From Thermodesulfovibrionales bacterium (lineage in GTDB: Bacteria; Nitrospirota; Thermodesulfovibrionia; Thermodesulfovibrionales; Dissulfurispiraceae): a DNA stretch of 37,057 nucleotides. The stretch spans positions 1-37,057 of the forward strand of contig JAOAGP010000085.1 of the NCBI GenBank assembly GCA_026415695.1, given 5' to 3'. A program made the translations under genes and the position numbers. Positions within the stretch are counted from its first letter, which is position 1. Each line of letters begins with the position of its first letter. This document shows positions 25,562-34,281 of this stretch, piece after piece. Under the pieces are notes generated by a model that saw only the letters and a program-made list of their open reading frames with translations, ran no database searches and was not told the DNA's origin.

Positions 25562-27004
25562 ATGAATGATAGGATTAAGAGATTAGACCCGTTTAGATTA
25601 GAGGTGCCAAGGGATTATAAACCCGGCATGAATACAAGCGGGATTATCTATGTAGATGAAGGGTTAGAGTCAATATTAGAGAAGGAATCCATAGAGCAGG
25701 TAGCAAATGTAACAACCCTACCCGGTATAGTCGGACAGTCCATAGCCATGTCAGACATACATACCGGATACGGTTTTCCGATTGGTGGTGTTGCAGGATT
25801 TGATGTTGATGAGGGAATCATTTCACCGGGTGGTGTTGGGTATGATATTAACTGTGGGATTAGACTATTGAAGACTCCTCTTATGAAAAAAGACATAAAG
25901 GACAAGATTGAAGACCTCATCATAAGGCTCTACCATGAGATTCCAACAGGTGTGGGTTCTAAAAGCAGGCTAAAGTTAAGCCAAAAGGATGAAGAGAAGG
26001 TTCTTGTAGAAGGTGCAAGATGGGCTGTAAAAAAGGGATTTGGTGATCTGTCTGATTTACAATACACAGAATCAGAAGGGTGTTTAGAAGGCGTAGACCC
26101 ATCAAGGATATCAAAAAAGGCATATGATAGAGGACACAACCAACTTGGCACACTTGGATCAGGCAACCATTTCTTAGAGATACAAGAGATAGTTGAGGTA
26201 TATGAACCAAAGATTGCCGATGTTTTTGGTCTTTTTGAAGGACAGATCACTGTGATGATACACACAGGGTCAAGAGGATTAGGGCATCAGATATGCACAG
26301 ATTTTATAGAGGTAATGCGAAGGGCAAGCAAGAAATACAACATCCCGCTACCTGACAGAGAACTCGTTTCTGCCCCATTTAAATCACAAGAAGGACAAGA
26401 CTACTTTAACGCCATGAAGGCAGCGGCAAACTTTGCTTGGGCAAACAGACAGATTATCACCCATTGGACAAGACAGGTCTTTTATGAGACCTTGAGATTA
26501 CCACCTTCAAGGCTTCACTTGGACATCCTTTTTGATGTTGCACATAACATAGCAAAGGTTGAAAGGCACATCGTTGATGGCAAAAAGAGACAACTCATCA
26601 TCCATAGAAAAGGTGCTACAAGGGCGTTTAGTCCACACCATCCTGAACTACCAGAAAGATACAAAGAAACTGGGCAACCTGTGATTATCCCCGGTGACAT
26701 GGGCAGGGCATCCTATGTGCTTGTTGGCACAGAGCAGGCAATGAGGGATACCTTTGGTTCAACCTGTCATGGTGCAGGAAGGAGGCTTTCAAGGAATCAG
26801 GCTATCAGGGATGCAAAAGGGCGCTCTATTGCAACCGAATTATCACAAAGGGGTGTGATAGTAATGGCAAGTGGGAAGGAGACCCTTGCTGAAGAGATGC
26901 CAGATGCCTATAAAGATGTCTCACAGGTGGTTAATGTGGTTGACAATGCAAATATCTCAAAGAAGGTGGTAAAGATGAGACCGCTTGGAGTAATAAAGGG
27001 GTAA
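25562..27004 (+). CDS. rtcB: RNA-splicing ligase RtcB
   Basis: The 480-residue protein is close in length to the archaeal enzyme. Metal and active-site residues match at nearly identical positions: C98 (DINCGIRLL), H203 (GSGNHFLE), H234 (MIHTGSRG), H328 (DVAHNIAK) and the guanylylated H403 (STCHGAGRR). It joins 2',3'-cyclic phosphate or 3'-phosphate RNA ends to 5'-OH ends using GTP and Mn2+, in RNA repair or tRNA splicing. Its stop overlaps the start of mqnA (TAATG), so the two are coupled. A possible archease partner is not in the window, but the 2H phosphodiesterase ThpR, also acting on cyclic phosphate ends, is encoded about 6 kb away. Confidence 0.97.
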   Translation: MNDRIKRLDPFRLEVPRDYKPGMNTSGIIYVDEGLESILEKESIEQVANVTTLPGIVGQSIAMSDIHTGYGFPIGGVAGFDVDEGIISPGGVGYDINCGIRLLKTPLMKKDIKDKIEDLIIRLYHEIPTGVGSKSRLKLSQKDEEKVLVEGARWAVKKGFGDLSDLQYTESEGCLEGVDPSRISKKAYDRGHNQLGTLGSGNHFLEIQEIVEVYEPKIADVFGLFEGQITVMIHTGSRGLGHQICTDFIEVMRRASKKYNIPLPDRELVSAPFKSQEGQDYFNAMKAAANFAWANRQIITHWTRQVFYETLRLPPSRLHLDILFDVAHNIAKVERHIVDGKKRQLIIHRKGATRAFSPHHPELPERYKETGQPVIIPGDMGRASYVLVGTEQAMRDTFGSTCHGAGRRLSRNQAIRDAKGRSIATELSQRGVIVMASGKETLAEEMPDAYKDVSQVVNVVDNANISKKVVKMRPLGVIKG

Positions 27005-27795
27005 TGATGCTAAAGATTGGTAGGATTCCATACGCAAACCTCTTCCCAATCTTCTATAATCTCAACCACATTCACCAAATCCAAGATTACCAATATGTTG
27101 ATGGCGTGCCAACACATCTTAACAATCTGCTCAAAGAAGGTAGCATTGATCTGAGTCCCTCCTCATCCATTGAATACATAAAAAACAAAGACATATACGA
27201 CTATATTGATGGGCATTCGGTAAGTTCATTTGGGCAGATAGGTAGCATCTTCTTGTTTTCAAATGAACCAATCCAAAACCTAAATGAGAAGATTATCAAG
27301 GTTACCTCCCATTCTGCAACATCCATATGCCTATTAGAGATTATCACAAACGAGTTTTACAATGTATTTCCTAAACTTGTTTCTGACGATAAACCATACT
27401 ATGATAAAGACCATCCTTTTTTACTTATCGGTGATGAGGCATTGATACATTTTAAGACCGATAAGACGCACAATTACATATATGACCTTGGTGAGATATG
27501 GTATGATTTTACAGGATTACCATTTGTATTTGCCCTTTGGATTGTAAGAAGGAAAAACCTGATTGACGACAAAAAAAGGAACTTGTTTAATAGTTTTGTT
27601 ATGCATCTAAACACAGCAAAAAACAAGGCATATGAAAACATAAGTGAAATTGCACAATATTATGATTTAAAAGGCATTTTGACAAGAGACGAGATAGTCA
27701 ATTACTGGAAAAAGATTGACTACAATCTAACTGATAGACACAAAGAAGGACTCAAACTATTTGAAGAACTCTACTTTAAGGTTAGGGGAGACTGA
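27004..27795 (+). CDS. mqnA: Chorismate dehydratase MqnA (futalosine menaquinone pathway)
   Basis: The 263-residue protein has the periplasmic-binding-protein-like MqnA/MqnD fold: KIGRIPYANLFPIFYNL at the N-terminus, DLSPSSSIEY, a SHSATSI loop, LLIGDEAL, and GLPFVFALW, which is typical of MqnA. It dehydrates chorismate to 3-enolpyruvyl-benzoate, the first step of the futalosine route to menaquinone. This supports menaquinone-based respiration. The ATG at 27004 overlaps the rtcB stop; ATG 27007 has better spacing from AAAGGGG and is equally possible. The other mqn genes are elsewhere. Confidence 0.9.
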   Translation: MMLKIGRIPYANLFPIFYNLNHIHQIQDYQYVDGVPTHLNNLLKEGSIDLSPSSSIEYIKNKDIYDYIDGHSVSSFGQIGSIFLFSNEPIQNLNEKIIKVTSHSATSICLLEIITNEFYNVFPKLVSDDKPYYDKDHPFLLIGDEALIHFKTDKTHNYIYDLGEIWYDFTGLPFVFALWIVRRKNLIDDKKRNLFNSFVMHLNTAKNKAYENISEIAQYYDLKGILTRDEIVNYWKKIDYNLTDRHKEGLKLFEELYFKVRGD

Positions 27796-29136
27796 TTGAA
27801 ACTTACCATTGTTGGCACAGGCTATGTTGGGTTAGTAACAGGTGTATGCCTGTCTGAAATGGGCAATAAGGTTATATGCGTTGATAAGGATGAAAGGAAG
27901 ATAGAGACCCTAAATTTAGGTATCCCAACTATCTATGAACAAGGACTTGAGAACTTACTTAAGGAAAATCTAAAGAAAGGCAACATCACCTTTACAACTG
28001 ATCTAAAGCACGCCTTAAGGGATGCAGAGATGGTCTTTATCGCAGTTGGCACACCGCAGGATGATGAGGGTAACGCTGATTTACGGTATGTCAAAGAGGT
28101 TGCAAGGCAGATTGGACAGTTTATCCAAAAAAAGATAATAGTTGTAAACAAATCAACAGTGCCTGTAGGAACTGCTGATTTAGTAAGGGATATCATAAAT
28201 GAGGAGTTGCAAAACAGGGGTGTTGATATAGAGTTTGATGTAGTAAGTAATCCTGAATTTCTAAAAGAGGGAGATGCAGTAAATGACTTTATGAAACCTG
28301 ATAGGGTGGTGGTAGGATATAAAAAGGAGTCATCCCTTCAAAAACTAAAGGAATTGTATGCCCCTTTTACCAGAAGTCACGAGAGGTTTATTGCAATGGA
28401 TGTCAGAAGTGCAGAGATGACAAAATATGCTGCAAACGCTATGCTTGCCACAAAGATATCCTTCATGAATGAGATGGCAAACATCTGCGAGCTCGTAGGG
28501 GCAGACATAAACAAGGTAAGGGTTGGTATTGGCAGTGACAAAAGGATAGGTTATCACTTCATATATCCGGGTTGTGGTTTTGGTGGGAGTTGTTTCCCAA
28601 AGGACCTTAAGGCTCTTGAGAAGGTGGCTTTGAGAGTGGGTTATACTCCAAGGATTATTCAGGCAACTCAAGTTGTAAACGAGGCACAAAAGAGAAAGAT
28701 ACCAAACATGATAATGAAGAGATTTGGTAGCGTAAAAGACATGTTATTTGCCCTGTGGGGGCTTAGTTTTAAACCAGAGACTGATGACATGAGAGAGGCT
28801 CCTTCAATAGTATTTGTAGATGAGATTACAAACAAGGGGGCGAGGGTTGTTGCCTACGACCCAAAGGCTATGGCGTCTGCAAAAAATCTTTGGTTTAAGG
28901 ACAAGCCAAATATAGATTATGTGGATAGCAAGTATGAGGCATTAAAAGGTGCTGATGCCCTCGTAATCCTTACAGAATGGAAGGAATTTAGGAGCCCTGA
29001 CTTTGAGGAGATCAAGACCCTGCTTAAAAATCCAATAATCTTTGACGGTAGAAACTTGTATGACCCTGATGTTATGCTTTCAATGGGGTTTGAGTATTAT
29101 CAGATTGGTTATGGTCTTACTAAAACCAAACCTTAA
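27796..29136 (+). CDS. ugd: UDP-glucose 6-dehydrogenase
   Basis: The 446-residue protein belongs to the UDP-glucose/GDP-mannose dehydrogenase family. It has the NAD-binding loop IVGTGYVGLVTG, the VGTPQ and NKSTVPVGT segments, NPEFLKEGDAV, the catalytic C266 in GCGFGGSCFPKD, and the C-terminal ALWGLSFKPETDDMREAP. It oxidises UDP-glucose to UDP-glucuronate for surface polysaccharides. The start is TTG 27796, directly after the mqnA stop, with GGGGAG upstream. GDP-mannose or UDP-ManNAc dehydrogenase are alternatives within the family, but the motifs favour UDP-glucose. Confidence 0.92.
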   Translation: MKLTIVGTGYVGLVTGVCLSEMGNKVICVDKDERKIETLNLGIPTIYEQGLENLLKENLKKGNITFTTDLKHALRDAEMVFIAVGTPQDDEGNADLRYVKEVARQIGQFIQKKIIVVNKSTVPVGTADLVRDIINEELQNRGVDIEFDVVSNPEFLKEGDAVNDFMKPDRVVVGYKKESSLQKLKELYAPFTRSHERFIAMDVRSAEMTKYAANAMLATKISFMNEMANICELVGADINKVRVGIGSDKRIGYHFIYPGCGFGGSCFPKDLKALEKVALRVGYTPRIIQATQVVNEAQKRKIPNMIMKRFGSVKDMLFALWGLSFKPETDDMREAPSIVFVDEITNKGARVVAYDPKAMASAKNLWFKDKPNIDYVDSKYEALKGADALVILTEWKEFRSPDFEEIKTLLKNPIIFDGRNLYDPDVMLSMGFEYYQIGYGLTKTKP

Positions 29137-29175
29137 GACAGCATGCCTTAAGGATTTGGTAGAAAGGAGAATAAC

Positions 29176-31071
29176 TTGAAGGTAAAACTAACAACTGGGG
29201 AAGAGATAACAACAAAAAGCAACGAGGATATATACAGGGCACTTAAAAGAGAGGGCATATACCTTACGGCATCTTGTGGGGGCAGGGGGATATGTGGTAA
29301 GTGCAAGATTAAGATCGTTGATGGAAATTATAAGGCAACATCATCAGGTGCCCTAACAAAACAAGAGAGAGATGAGGGGGTTGTTCTTGCTTGTAAAACC
29401 TATCCAAAAAGTGATGTTATGGTTGAGATACCGAGGTTATCCATTTTAACAGTAGGTGATAAGATTGCCATTTCTAAGATGCAAGACCTCAAAGAATATC
29501 TCTCAACATACGGTGTAGAGATAAAGCCAATGGTAAGAAGGGTTGCCCTTGAGATATCACCACCATCATTAGATGACAAAAGGGGTGATTTAGATAGATT
29601 AACAGAGAGACTCAAAGAATTAAACCTTCTACCGATGAGATTTTCACATGGTTTTGTGTCATCAATGGCGGATGTAATGAGGTTATCAAATTGGAGTTTT
29701 GACATAAACTACATATCCACACCTGACAATATAAGAGAAGCAATCTACCTAACATCAAAGGAGTTTTGTGACAGGGAGTTTGGTGTGGCAGTTGATATAG
29801 GCACAACAACAGTGGTGGTCTATTTGGTCAATCTTAGTAATGGCAAGATTGTTGATACAGGTTCAATATACAATTCACAGATTAAGCATGGCGATGATGT
29901 TATCACAAGGATTATCTACAGCACTGAAGGAGACGGATTAGAAGAATTAAGAAGTGCTGTGATTGAGGATGTCAACAACTTAATAACTGTCATTAGAGAA
30001 CGGCACAAGATAAAGAGATGTGAGATTAACTCTGTGGTGATATCTGGTAACACTACCATGTCGCATATCTTCTGGGGACTCAATCCTGAATCAATAAGGC
30101 TTGAGCCATACATACCAACCGTTAATAAATTCCCTGTATGGAGGGCAAATAACGCAAGGCTTGCAACTAACAGCCAAGCACCTGTTTATACGATGCCATG
30201 TGTTGCAAGTTATGTAGGGGGAGACATCGTATCTGGTGTGATTGCCTCAAAGATACATAAAAGCGAAGATGTATGTCTGTTTATGGACATTGGAACTAAT
30301 GGAGAGATTGTGATTGGCAATAAGGACTGGTTAGTAACGGCTGCATGCTCTGCCGGACCGTGTTTTGAAGGAGGGGGACTCACATCAGGTATGCGGGCAG
30401 TCAAAGGGGCTATTGAGTCTGTTTCGTTTGATAAAGACACATTAGAGCCAACCTTAAATGTCATAGGTGACAGTGAACCTCTTGGTATCTGTGGTTCTGG
30501 AATAATTGATGCATTGTCAGGGATGTTTCTTAATGGCATTATTGATCAAAAAGGCAAGTTTATCAAGGATAAAACCAGCAGGATTAGAAATGGTGAAAAT
30601 GGCTTGGAGTATGTCTTACACTATGACAAAAAAGGTGGTAAAGACCTTGTCATAACAGAGCCTGATATTGACAACATAATAAGGTCAAAGGCAGCGATAT
30701 ATGCTGGGATTACCACATTGCTAAATGAGGTTGGTCTCAACATTGATGCCATCAAAAAGGTTTATATTGCAGGGGGTTTTGGAAACTATCTAAACATACA
30801 AAAGGCTATCACTATTGGAATGTTGCCCGACATTGAGGCATCAAGATATGAGTTTATCGGCAACACCTCAATCACTGGTGCGTGTCTTGCACTTTTATCA
30901 TTTGACCTTTTAAAAGAGGCAGAGGAGATATCTTCAAGGATGACATACATAGAACTCTCCACGATTAGAAACTTTATGGATGAGTATGTTTCTGCCCTTT
31001 TCCTTCCACATACCGACATCAAAAGATTCAAAACCGTACAAGGTGCTATGCTTCATGATGCAAAGTGTTGA
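29176..31071 (+). CDS. RACo-like corrinoid-activating protein (2Fe-2S ferredoxin plus ASKHA ATPase, DUF4445)
   Basis: The 631-residue protein has an N-terminal plant-type 2Fe-2S domain with C34, C40, C43 and C73 (CGGRGICGKCK), a linker/middle domain, and an ASKHA-type ATPase domain with AVDIGTTTVVVYLV, DIGTNGEIVIG and AGGFGNYLN. This is the layout of RACo/RamA proteins that reductively reactivate Co(II) corrinoid proteins at ATP cost. No corrinoid protein or methyltransferase gene is adjacent, so the client is unknown. The TTG start at 29176 follows an AAAGGAGA ribosome site. A short CCTTAAG/CTTAAGG hairpin overlaps the end of ugd upstream. Confidence 0.88.
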   Translation: MKVKLTTGEEITTKSNEDIYRALKREGIYLTASCGGRGICGKCKIKIVDGNYKATSSGALTKQERDEGVVLACKTYPKSDVMVEIPRLSILTVGDKIAISKMQDLKEYLSTYGVEIKPMVRRVALEISPPSLDDKRGDLDRLTERLKELNLLPMRFSHGFVSSMADVMRLSNWSFDINYISTPDNIREAIYLTSKEFCDREFGVAVDIGTTTVVVYLVNLSNGKIVDTGSIYNSQIKHGDDVITRIIYSTEGDGLEELRSAVIEDVNNLITVIRERHKIKRCEINSVVISGNTTMSHIFWGLNPESIRLEPYIPTVNKFPVWRANNARLATNSQAPVYTMPCVASYVGGDIVSGVIASKIHKSEDVCLFMDIGTNGEIVIGNKDWLVTAACSAGPCFEGGGLTSGMRAVKGAIESVSFDKDTLEPTLNVIGDSEPLGICGSGIIDALSGMFLNGIIDQKGKFIKDKTSRIRNGENGLEYVLHYDKKGGKDLVITEPDIDNIIRSKAAIYAGITTLLNEVGLNIDAIKKVYIAGGFGNYLNIQKAITIGMLPDIEASRYEFIGNTSITGACLALLSFDLLKEAEEISSRMTYIELSTIRNFMDEYVSALFLPHTDIKRFKTVQGAMLHDAKC

Positions 31072-31156
31072 CAATAATCCCATCTGTGCCTTCATTATAA
31101 TTAACCATCTCTTAAAGATATGAATAGGGGCAAAAAAACACAAGGAGTGTTTAGAA

Positions 31157-31172
31157 GGTCTTTGAAAAGACC
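31157..31172 (+). repeat. Short hairpin ahead of the aldo/keto reductase operon
   Basis: GGTCTT and AAGACC form a six-pair stem with a TGAA loop, ending six bases before the GGAGG ribosome site of the next gene. No T run follows, so it is not a terminator. It could affect mRNA stability or translation of the operon, or be chance. Confidence 0.3.
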
Positions 31173-31190
31173 ATTATAGGAGGTGTGGTT

Positions 31191-32378
31191 ATGAACCGTA
31201 GGGAATTTTTAGGTGCAGGTGCTGTATTAACTGTAGCAAGTATGATGCCGTTGGATTTACAGGCAAAGGATGATAAGGACAACACAAAACCAGTTATCAA
31301 GGCATACAAGGAAATAGGCAAAACAGGTATTAAGATGTCAGATATTTCCTTTGGTGCAGGTAGGGCTCCTGCTGCATCTTTAATCTTAAGGGCAATAGAT
31401 GCAGGAATCAACTACTTTGACACAGCCCCTGATTACGGAGCCTCTGAAAAAAACATCGGAGAGGCTATGCCAAGGATAAAGAGAGACAAGATATACATAG
31501 CCACCAAATTCTGCACACCAAACCCATATCCATCACACCTACCATTAGGCTCAAAAAGGGCAGATTTCATTTCATCAGTAGAACAAAGCCTTTCAAGGAT
31601 GAAGACAGACTATATTGACTTTATCTTTGTGCATGCCATCGGAGAGATGAACAGGGATTATGAAAAGGAAAAGAAGAGATTATTTGACCCCGAGATGCTA
31701 TCAGCATTTGAAAAACTAAAGAAGGATGGTAAGGTAAGATTCCTTGCTGTCTCATCACACGGGCCTAATAACACAGAACAACTACTAATGGATGCAGTAA
31801 AATCAGGCAAATACGATATGATTATGCCGTCTTTCAACTTCATGAAGTTTCCAAAGATGATGGATGTTATCAAAGAGGCATACAAAAACAAGGTAGGGGT
31901 TGTTGCTATGAAGACCCTTGCTGGAGCAAAGGACTCGGGTATCTCTGATTACCCACAGGCTGCATTTAGATGGGTGCTCAAACACGAAGAGGTATCGGGG
32001 CTCGTTGTATCATTTAGGACTACAGCGGATTTAGAAAACTATCTACCTGCTTCAGGAACCAAATATAGCAAAAGAGACGAACACATACTTAAGACCTATG
32101 CGAAGATGTTTTCAAAAGACTACTGCAGAACGGGGTGTAATGATTGTAGTGGTGTGTGTAAAAACGGGGTTGACATCGCCACAGTATTAAGATACAGGAT
32201 GTATTTCAAGGACTACTCAATGGAAAAGGAGTCTATGAAGTCATATGCATCACTTGATAACAACGCCTCATCTTGTCTAACTTGTGAAGAACCAACATGC
32301 AACAGGGTTTGTCCATATGGATTACCTATAAAGGATTTACTCGTTGATGCCCACACATCTTTAACCTTCTTTGCGTAG
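31191..32378 (+). CDS. Tat-exported aldo/keto reductase with C-terminal ferredoxin-like domain
   Basis: The 395-residue protein starts with a twin-arginine signal (NRREFLGAGAVLTVASMMP, cleavage near QA). An aldo/keto reductase barrel follows, with catalytic D77, Y82 (FDTAPDYG), K106 (IATKF) and a His in FIFVHAIGE. The tail has two cysteine clusters, CRTGCNDCSGVC and CLTCEEPTCNRVCP, fitting one or two 4Fe-4S centres. Start ATG 31191 is seven bases after GGAGG (31179-31183); an in-frame GTG at 31185 overlaps the site. Fe-S-tailed AKRs are known, but a Tat signal implies folding with cofactor before export. It heads a tightly coupled four-gene operon with a DUF362 protein and a polyferredoxin. 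The substrate is unknown. Confidence 0.88.
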   Translation: MNRREFLGAGAVLTVASMMPLDLQAKDDKDNTKPVIKAYKEIGKTGIKMSDISFGAGRAPAASLILRAIDAGINYFDTAPDYGASEKNIGEAMPRIKRDKIYIATKFCTPNPYPSHLPLGSKRADFISSVEQSLSRMKTDYIDFIFVHAIGEMNRDYEKEKKRLFDPEMLSAFEKLKKDGKVRFLAVSSHGPNNTEQLLMDAVKSGKYDMIMPSFNFMKFPKMMDVIKEAYKNKVGVVAMKTLAGAKDSGISDYPQAAFRWVLKHEEVSGLVVSFRTTADLENYLPASGTKYSKRDEHILKTYAKMFSKDYCRTGCNDCSGVCKNGVDIATVLRYRMYFKDYSMEKESMKSYASLDNNASSCLTCEEPTCNRVCPYGLPIKDLLVDAHTSLTFFA

Positions 32379-33317
32379 ATGCTAAAAGAGATACTGATAA
32401 AGTCTCTGTTGATACTGCTTTTACCCTGTATCGTTCTTGCATTGTATCTTGAAGGGCAGAGGTATGACCCTGCCCTTTTGGACTTTAAGTCAGCACCCAA
32501 AAAATCACAGTCTGAACAGATTTTAGAGAAGACCCCATTATCTGATACCTCAAAAGCCATAGATGGATTTAACATTATAGGCAAACCAAGGGAGTTTACA
32601 AAAGATAACCTCTATGAGCATGTAAACGGTCATGCAGAGTATTTCATCGGGATGGGATTTAAAAAACTCACAGTAAGTGAATATGCCGCAAACGGAAATC
32701 AACCCGAGATTCAGGTTGAGGTCTTTGACATGGGTATGCCCTTACAGGCGTTTGGTGTATTGATGGATGCGGTAGGCTCAAAGGCGACATCAGTGAGTGT
32801 TGGTTCAATGGGCTTTAAGACACAAAATGCTGTCCTTTTTATAAAAGGACAATACTATGTCAGGGTAATACCTTATAAAAAAGAGGCAAACATCATAGCA
32901 TTTGCAAAAGGGTTTGAAAGACTACTACCTTCATCAAAAACAGACCCCTTTGGTGTCTTTGGTAAACTCCCTAAAATCGGTAAGGTCATCTCAACAAAAT
33001 ATGTAAAAGAAGGATACAGGGGGCTTGATTTTTTAAACAATGTCATTGAAAGACAGTACGAATATGAAGGTGGTGTTATACACCTTGCCCTGTTGGTTGC
33101 AAAGGAGGAAGAGATAAAAACAGTGGTCAGAAGTGCATTGGAGTTTTTGGGTAAATCTGGGTCAGAATATCAGAGGATACAAACCCCAAAGGGTGAAGTA
33201 TTTAAGATACATGACAAATACGAGGGGGACTGGGTCATGATACATTCAAAAGATGCAGTGATATGTCTTTTTGGCAATATCAATGATGATGTCATAAAGA
33301 AGGTGTCAGATGTCTAA
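32379..33317 (+). CDS. DUF6599-like membrane-anchored protein
   Basis: The 312-residue protein has an N-terminal hydrophobic anchor or signal (residues 7-24) and then a soluble domain likely outside the cytoplasm. It carries NLYEHVNGHAEYFIGMGFKK and VEVFDMGMPLQAFGVL, which resemble DUF6599 as I recall that family. No cysteines for Fe-S binding are evident. The start codon directly follows the upstream stop (TAG-ATG), and its last eight bases overlap the DUF362 gene, so translation is coupled. Function is unknown; context suggests a partner of the exported redox proteins. Confidence 0.7.
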   Translation: MLKEILIKSLLILLLPCIVLALYLEGQRYDPALLDFKSAPKKSQSEQILEKTPLSDTSKAIDGFNIIGKPREFTKDNLYEHVNGHAEYFIGMGFKKLTVSEYAANGNQPEIQVEVFDMGMPLQAFGVLMDAVGSKATSVSVGSMGFKTQNAVLFIKGQYYVRVIPYKKEANIIAFAKGFERLLPSSKTDPFGVFGKLPKIGKVISTKYVKEGYRGLDFLNNVIERQYEYEGGVIHLALLVAKEEEIKTVVRSALEFLGKSGSEYQRIQTPKGEVFKIHDKYEGDWVMIHSKDAVICLFGNINDDVIKKVSDV

Positions 33318-34281
33318 TACAAAACTGATAAATCGCAGGGATTTTATAAAAAAATCTGGGCTTGTTGCATCTCTTGCTCTTGGTGCAGGTGTGTGGGGTT
33401 ATGTCTTTTATAGCGATGAACCAGTTAAGAAGACTAAAAAGCATATAATGACTGTCAAGGACTTTAGGGTTGAACCTATTAAGACATACCCAGACATTGC
33501 AGTAGCACAAGGTAGGGATGTTGAAGCCATCACAAAAAAGGTGGTAGATAGATTAGGTGGTATGAGTAGATTTGTAAAACCCGGTGAAAGGGTCTTGATA
33601 AAACCTAATGCCTCGTGGGATAGACAACCTGAACTTGCCGCAAATACAAACCCATTAGTCATATCAGCCATAGTCAAGATGTGCCTTGAGGCAAAGGCAA
33701 AGGAGGTATGGGTTACAGATGTAACCGTCAACGATGCCCAAAGGTCATTTGCCCGTTCAGGCATTGAGCAGGCAGTATTGAAGGCAGGTGGGATTATCAA
33801 GTTTCCATCCAGTAATGATTTCGTTGAGACCGATCTAAAAGGTGATGCACTTAAGGTCTGGCCTGTCTGCAGGTTTATTCACGATATAGACAAGGTCATA
33901 AATGTGCCAGTTGTAAAGCATCATTCTCTAAGCAAATGCACTATCGCAATGAAAAACCTATATGGACTGATTGGCGGACAGAGGAATCTTCTGCATCAAG
34001 ATATATACACATCCATTGCTGATTTAGCAACCGCAATTAGAACTACCCTTACAGTCATTGATGCTACTCGTGTCTTGATGAGAAACGGACCTACAGGTGG
34101 TGATATATCCGATGTCTCTGAACATCATACTGTTTTAGCAAGCATTGATACAGTTGCAGCAGAGACATATGCATTGAGATTCTTGGATCTAAAGGTAGAG
34201 GATGTGCCTGCTATTAGCATTGCTGAAAAGAGAGGCGTAGGTTCATCAAGATTAAACGACCTACACATAGCTGAGGTATGA
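33310..34281 (+). CDS. Tat-exported DUF362 domain protein
   Basis: The 323-residue protein starts with a textbook twin-arginine signal (NRRDFIKKSGLVASLALGAG). The DUF362 domain follows, with RVLIKPNASWDRQPELAANT, VWVTDVTVNDAQRSF, INVPVVKHHSLSKCTIAMKN and a closing region around VLASIDTVAAETYALRFL. DUF362 proteins are often found with Fe-S proteins but their reaction is not established. It overlaps its upstream neighbour by eight bases and the polyferredoxin gene by four (ATGA). Unlike some relatives it has no ferredoxin domain of its own; that part may be supplied by the neighbours. Confidence 0.88.
   Translation: MSNTKLINRRDFIKKSGLVASLALGAGVWGYVFYSDEPVKKTKKHIMTVKDFRVEPIKTYPDIAVAQGRDVEAITKKVVDRLGGMSRFVKPGERVLIKPNASWDRQPELAANTNPLVISAIVKMCLEAKAKEVWVTDVTVNDAQRSFARSGIEQAVLKAGGIIKFPSSNDFVETDLKGDALKVWPVCRFIHDIDKVINVPVVKHHSLSKCTIAMKNLYGLIGGQRNLLHQDIYTSIADLATAIRTTLTVIDATRVLMRNGPTGGDISDVSEHHTVLASIDTVAAETYALRFLDLKVEDVPAISIAEKRGVGSSRLNDLHIAEV

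Noticed and set aside
29131-29153. CCTTAAG/CTTAAGG hairpin as a terminator after ugd
   Set aside because: The stem is short and AT-rich, overlaps the stop codon and has no T run; the next gene follows closely with its own ribosome site.
31068-31101. TTGACA and TATAAT ahead of the aldo/keto reductase operon
   Set aside because: Both hexamers are perfect, but the 22-base spacing is too long for a normal sigma-70 promoter, and no other good -35 fits the TATAAT.
33408-33800. 130-codon minus-strand ORF inside the DUF362 gene
   Set aside because: It is antisense to a well-supported Tat/DUF362 protein and has no motif or ribosome site.
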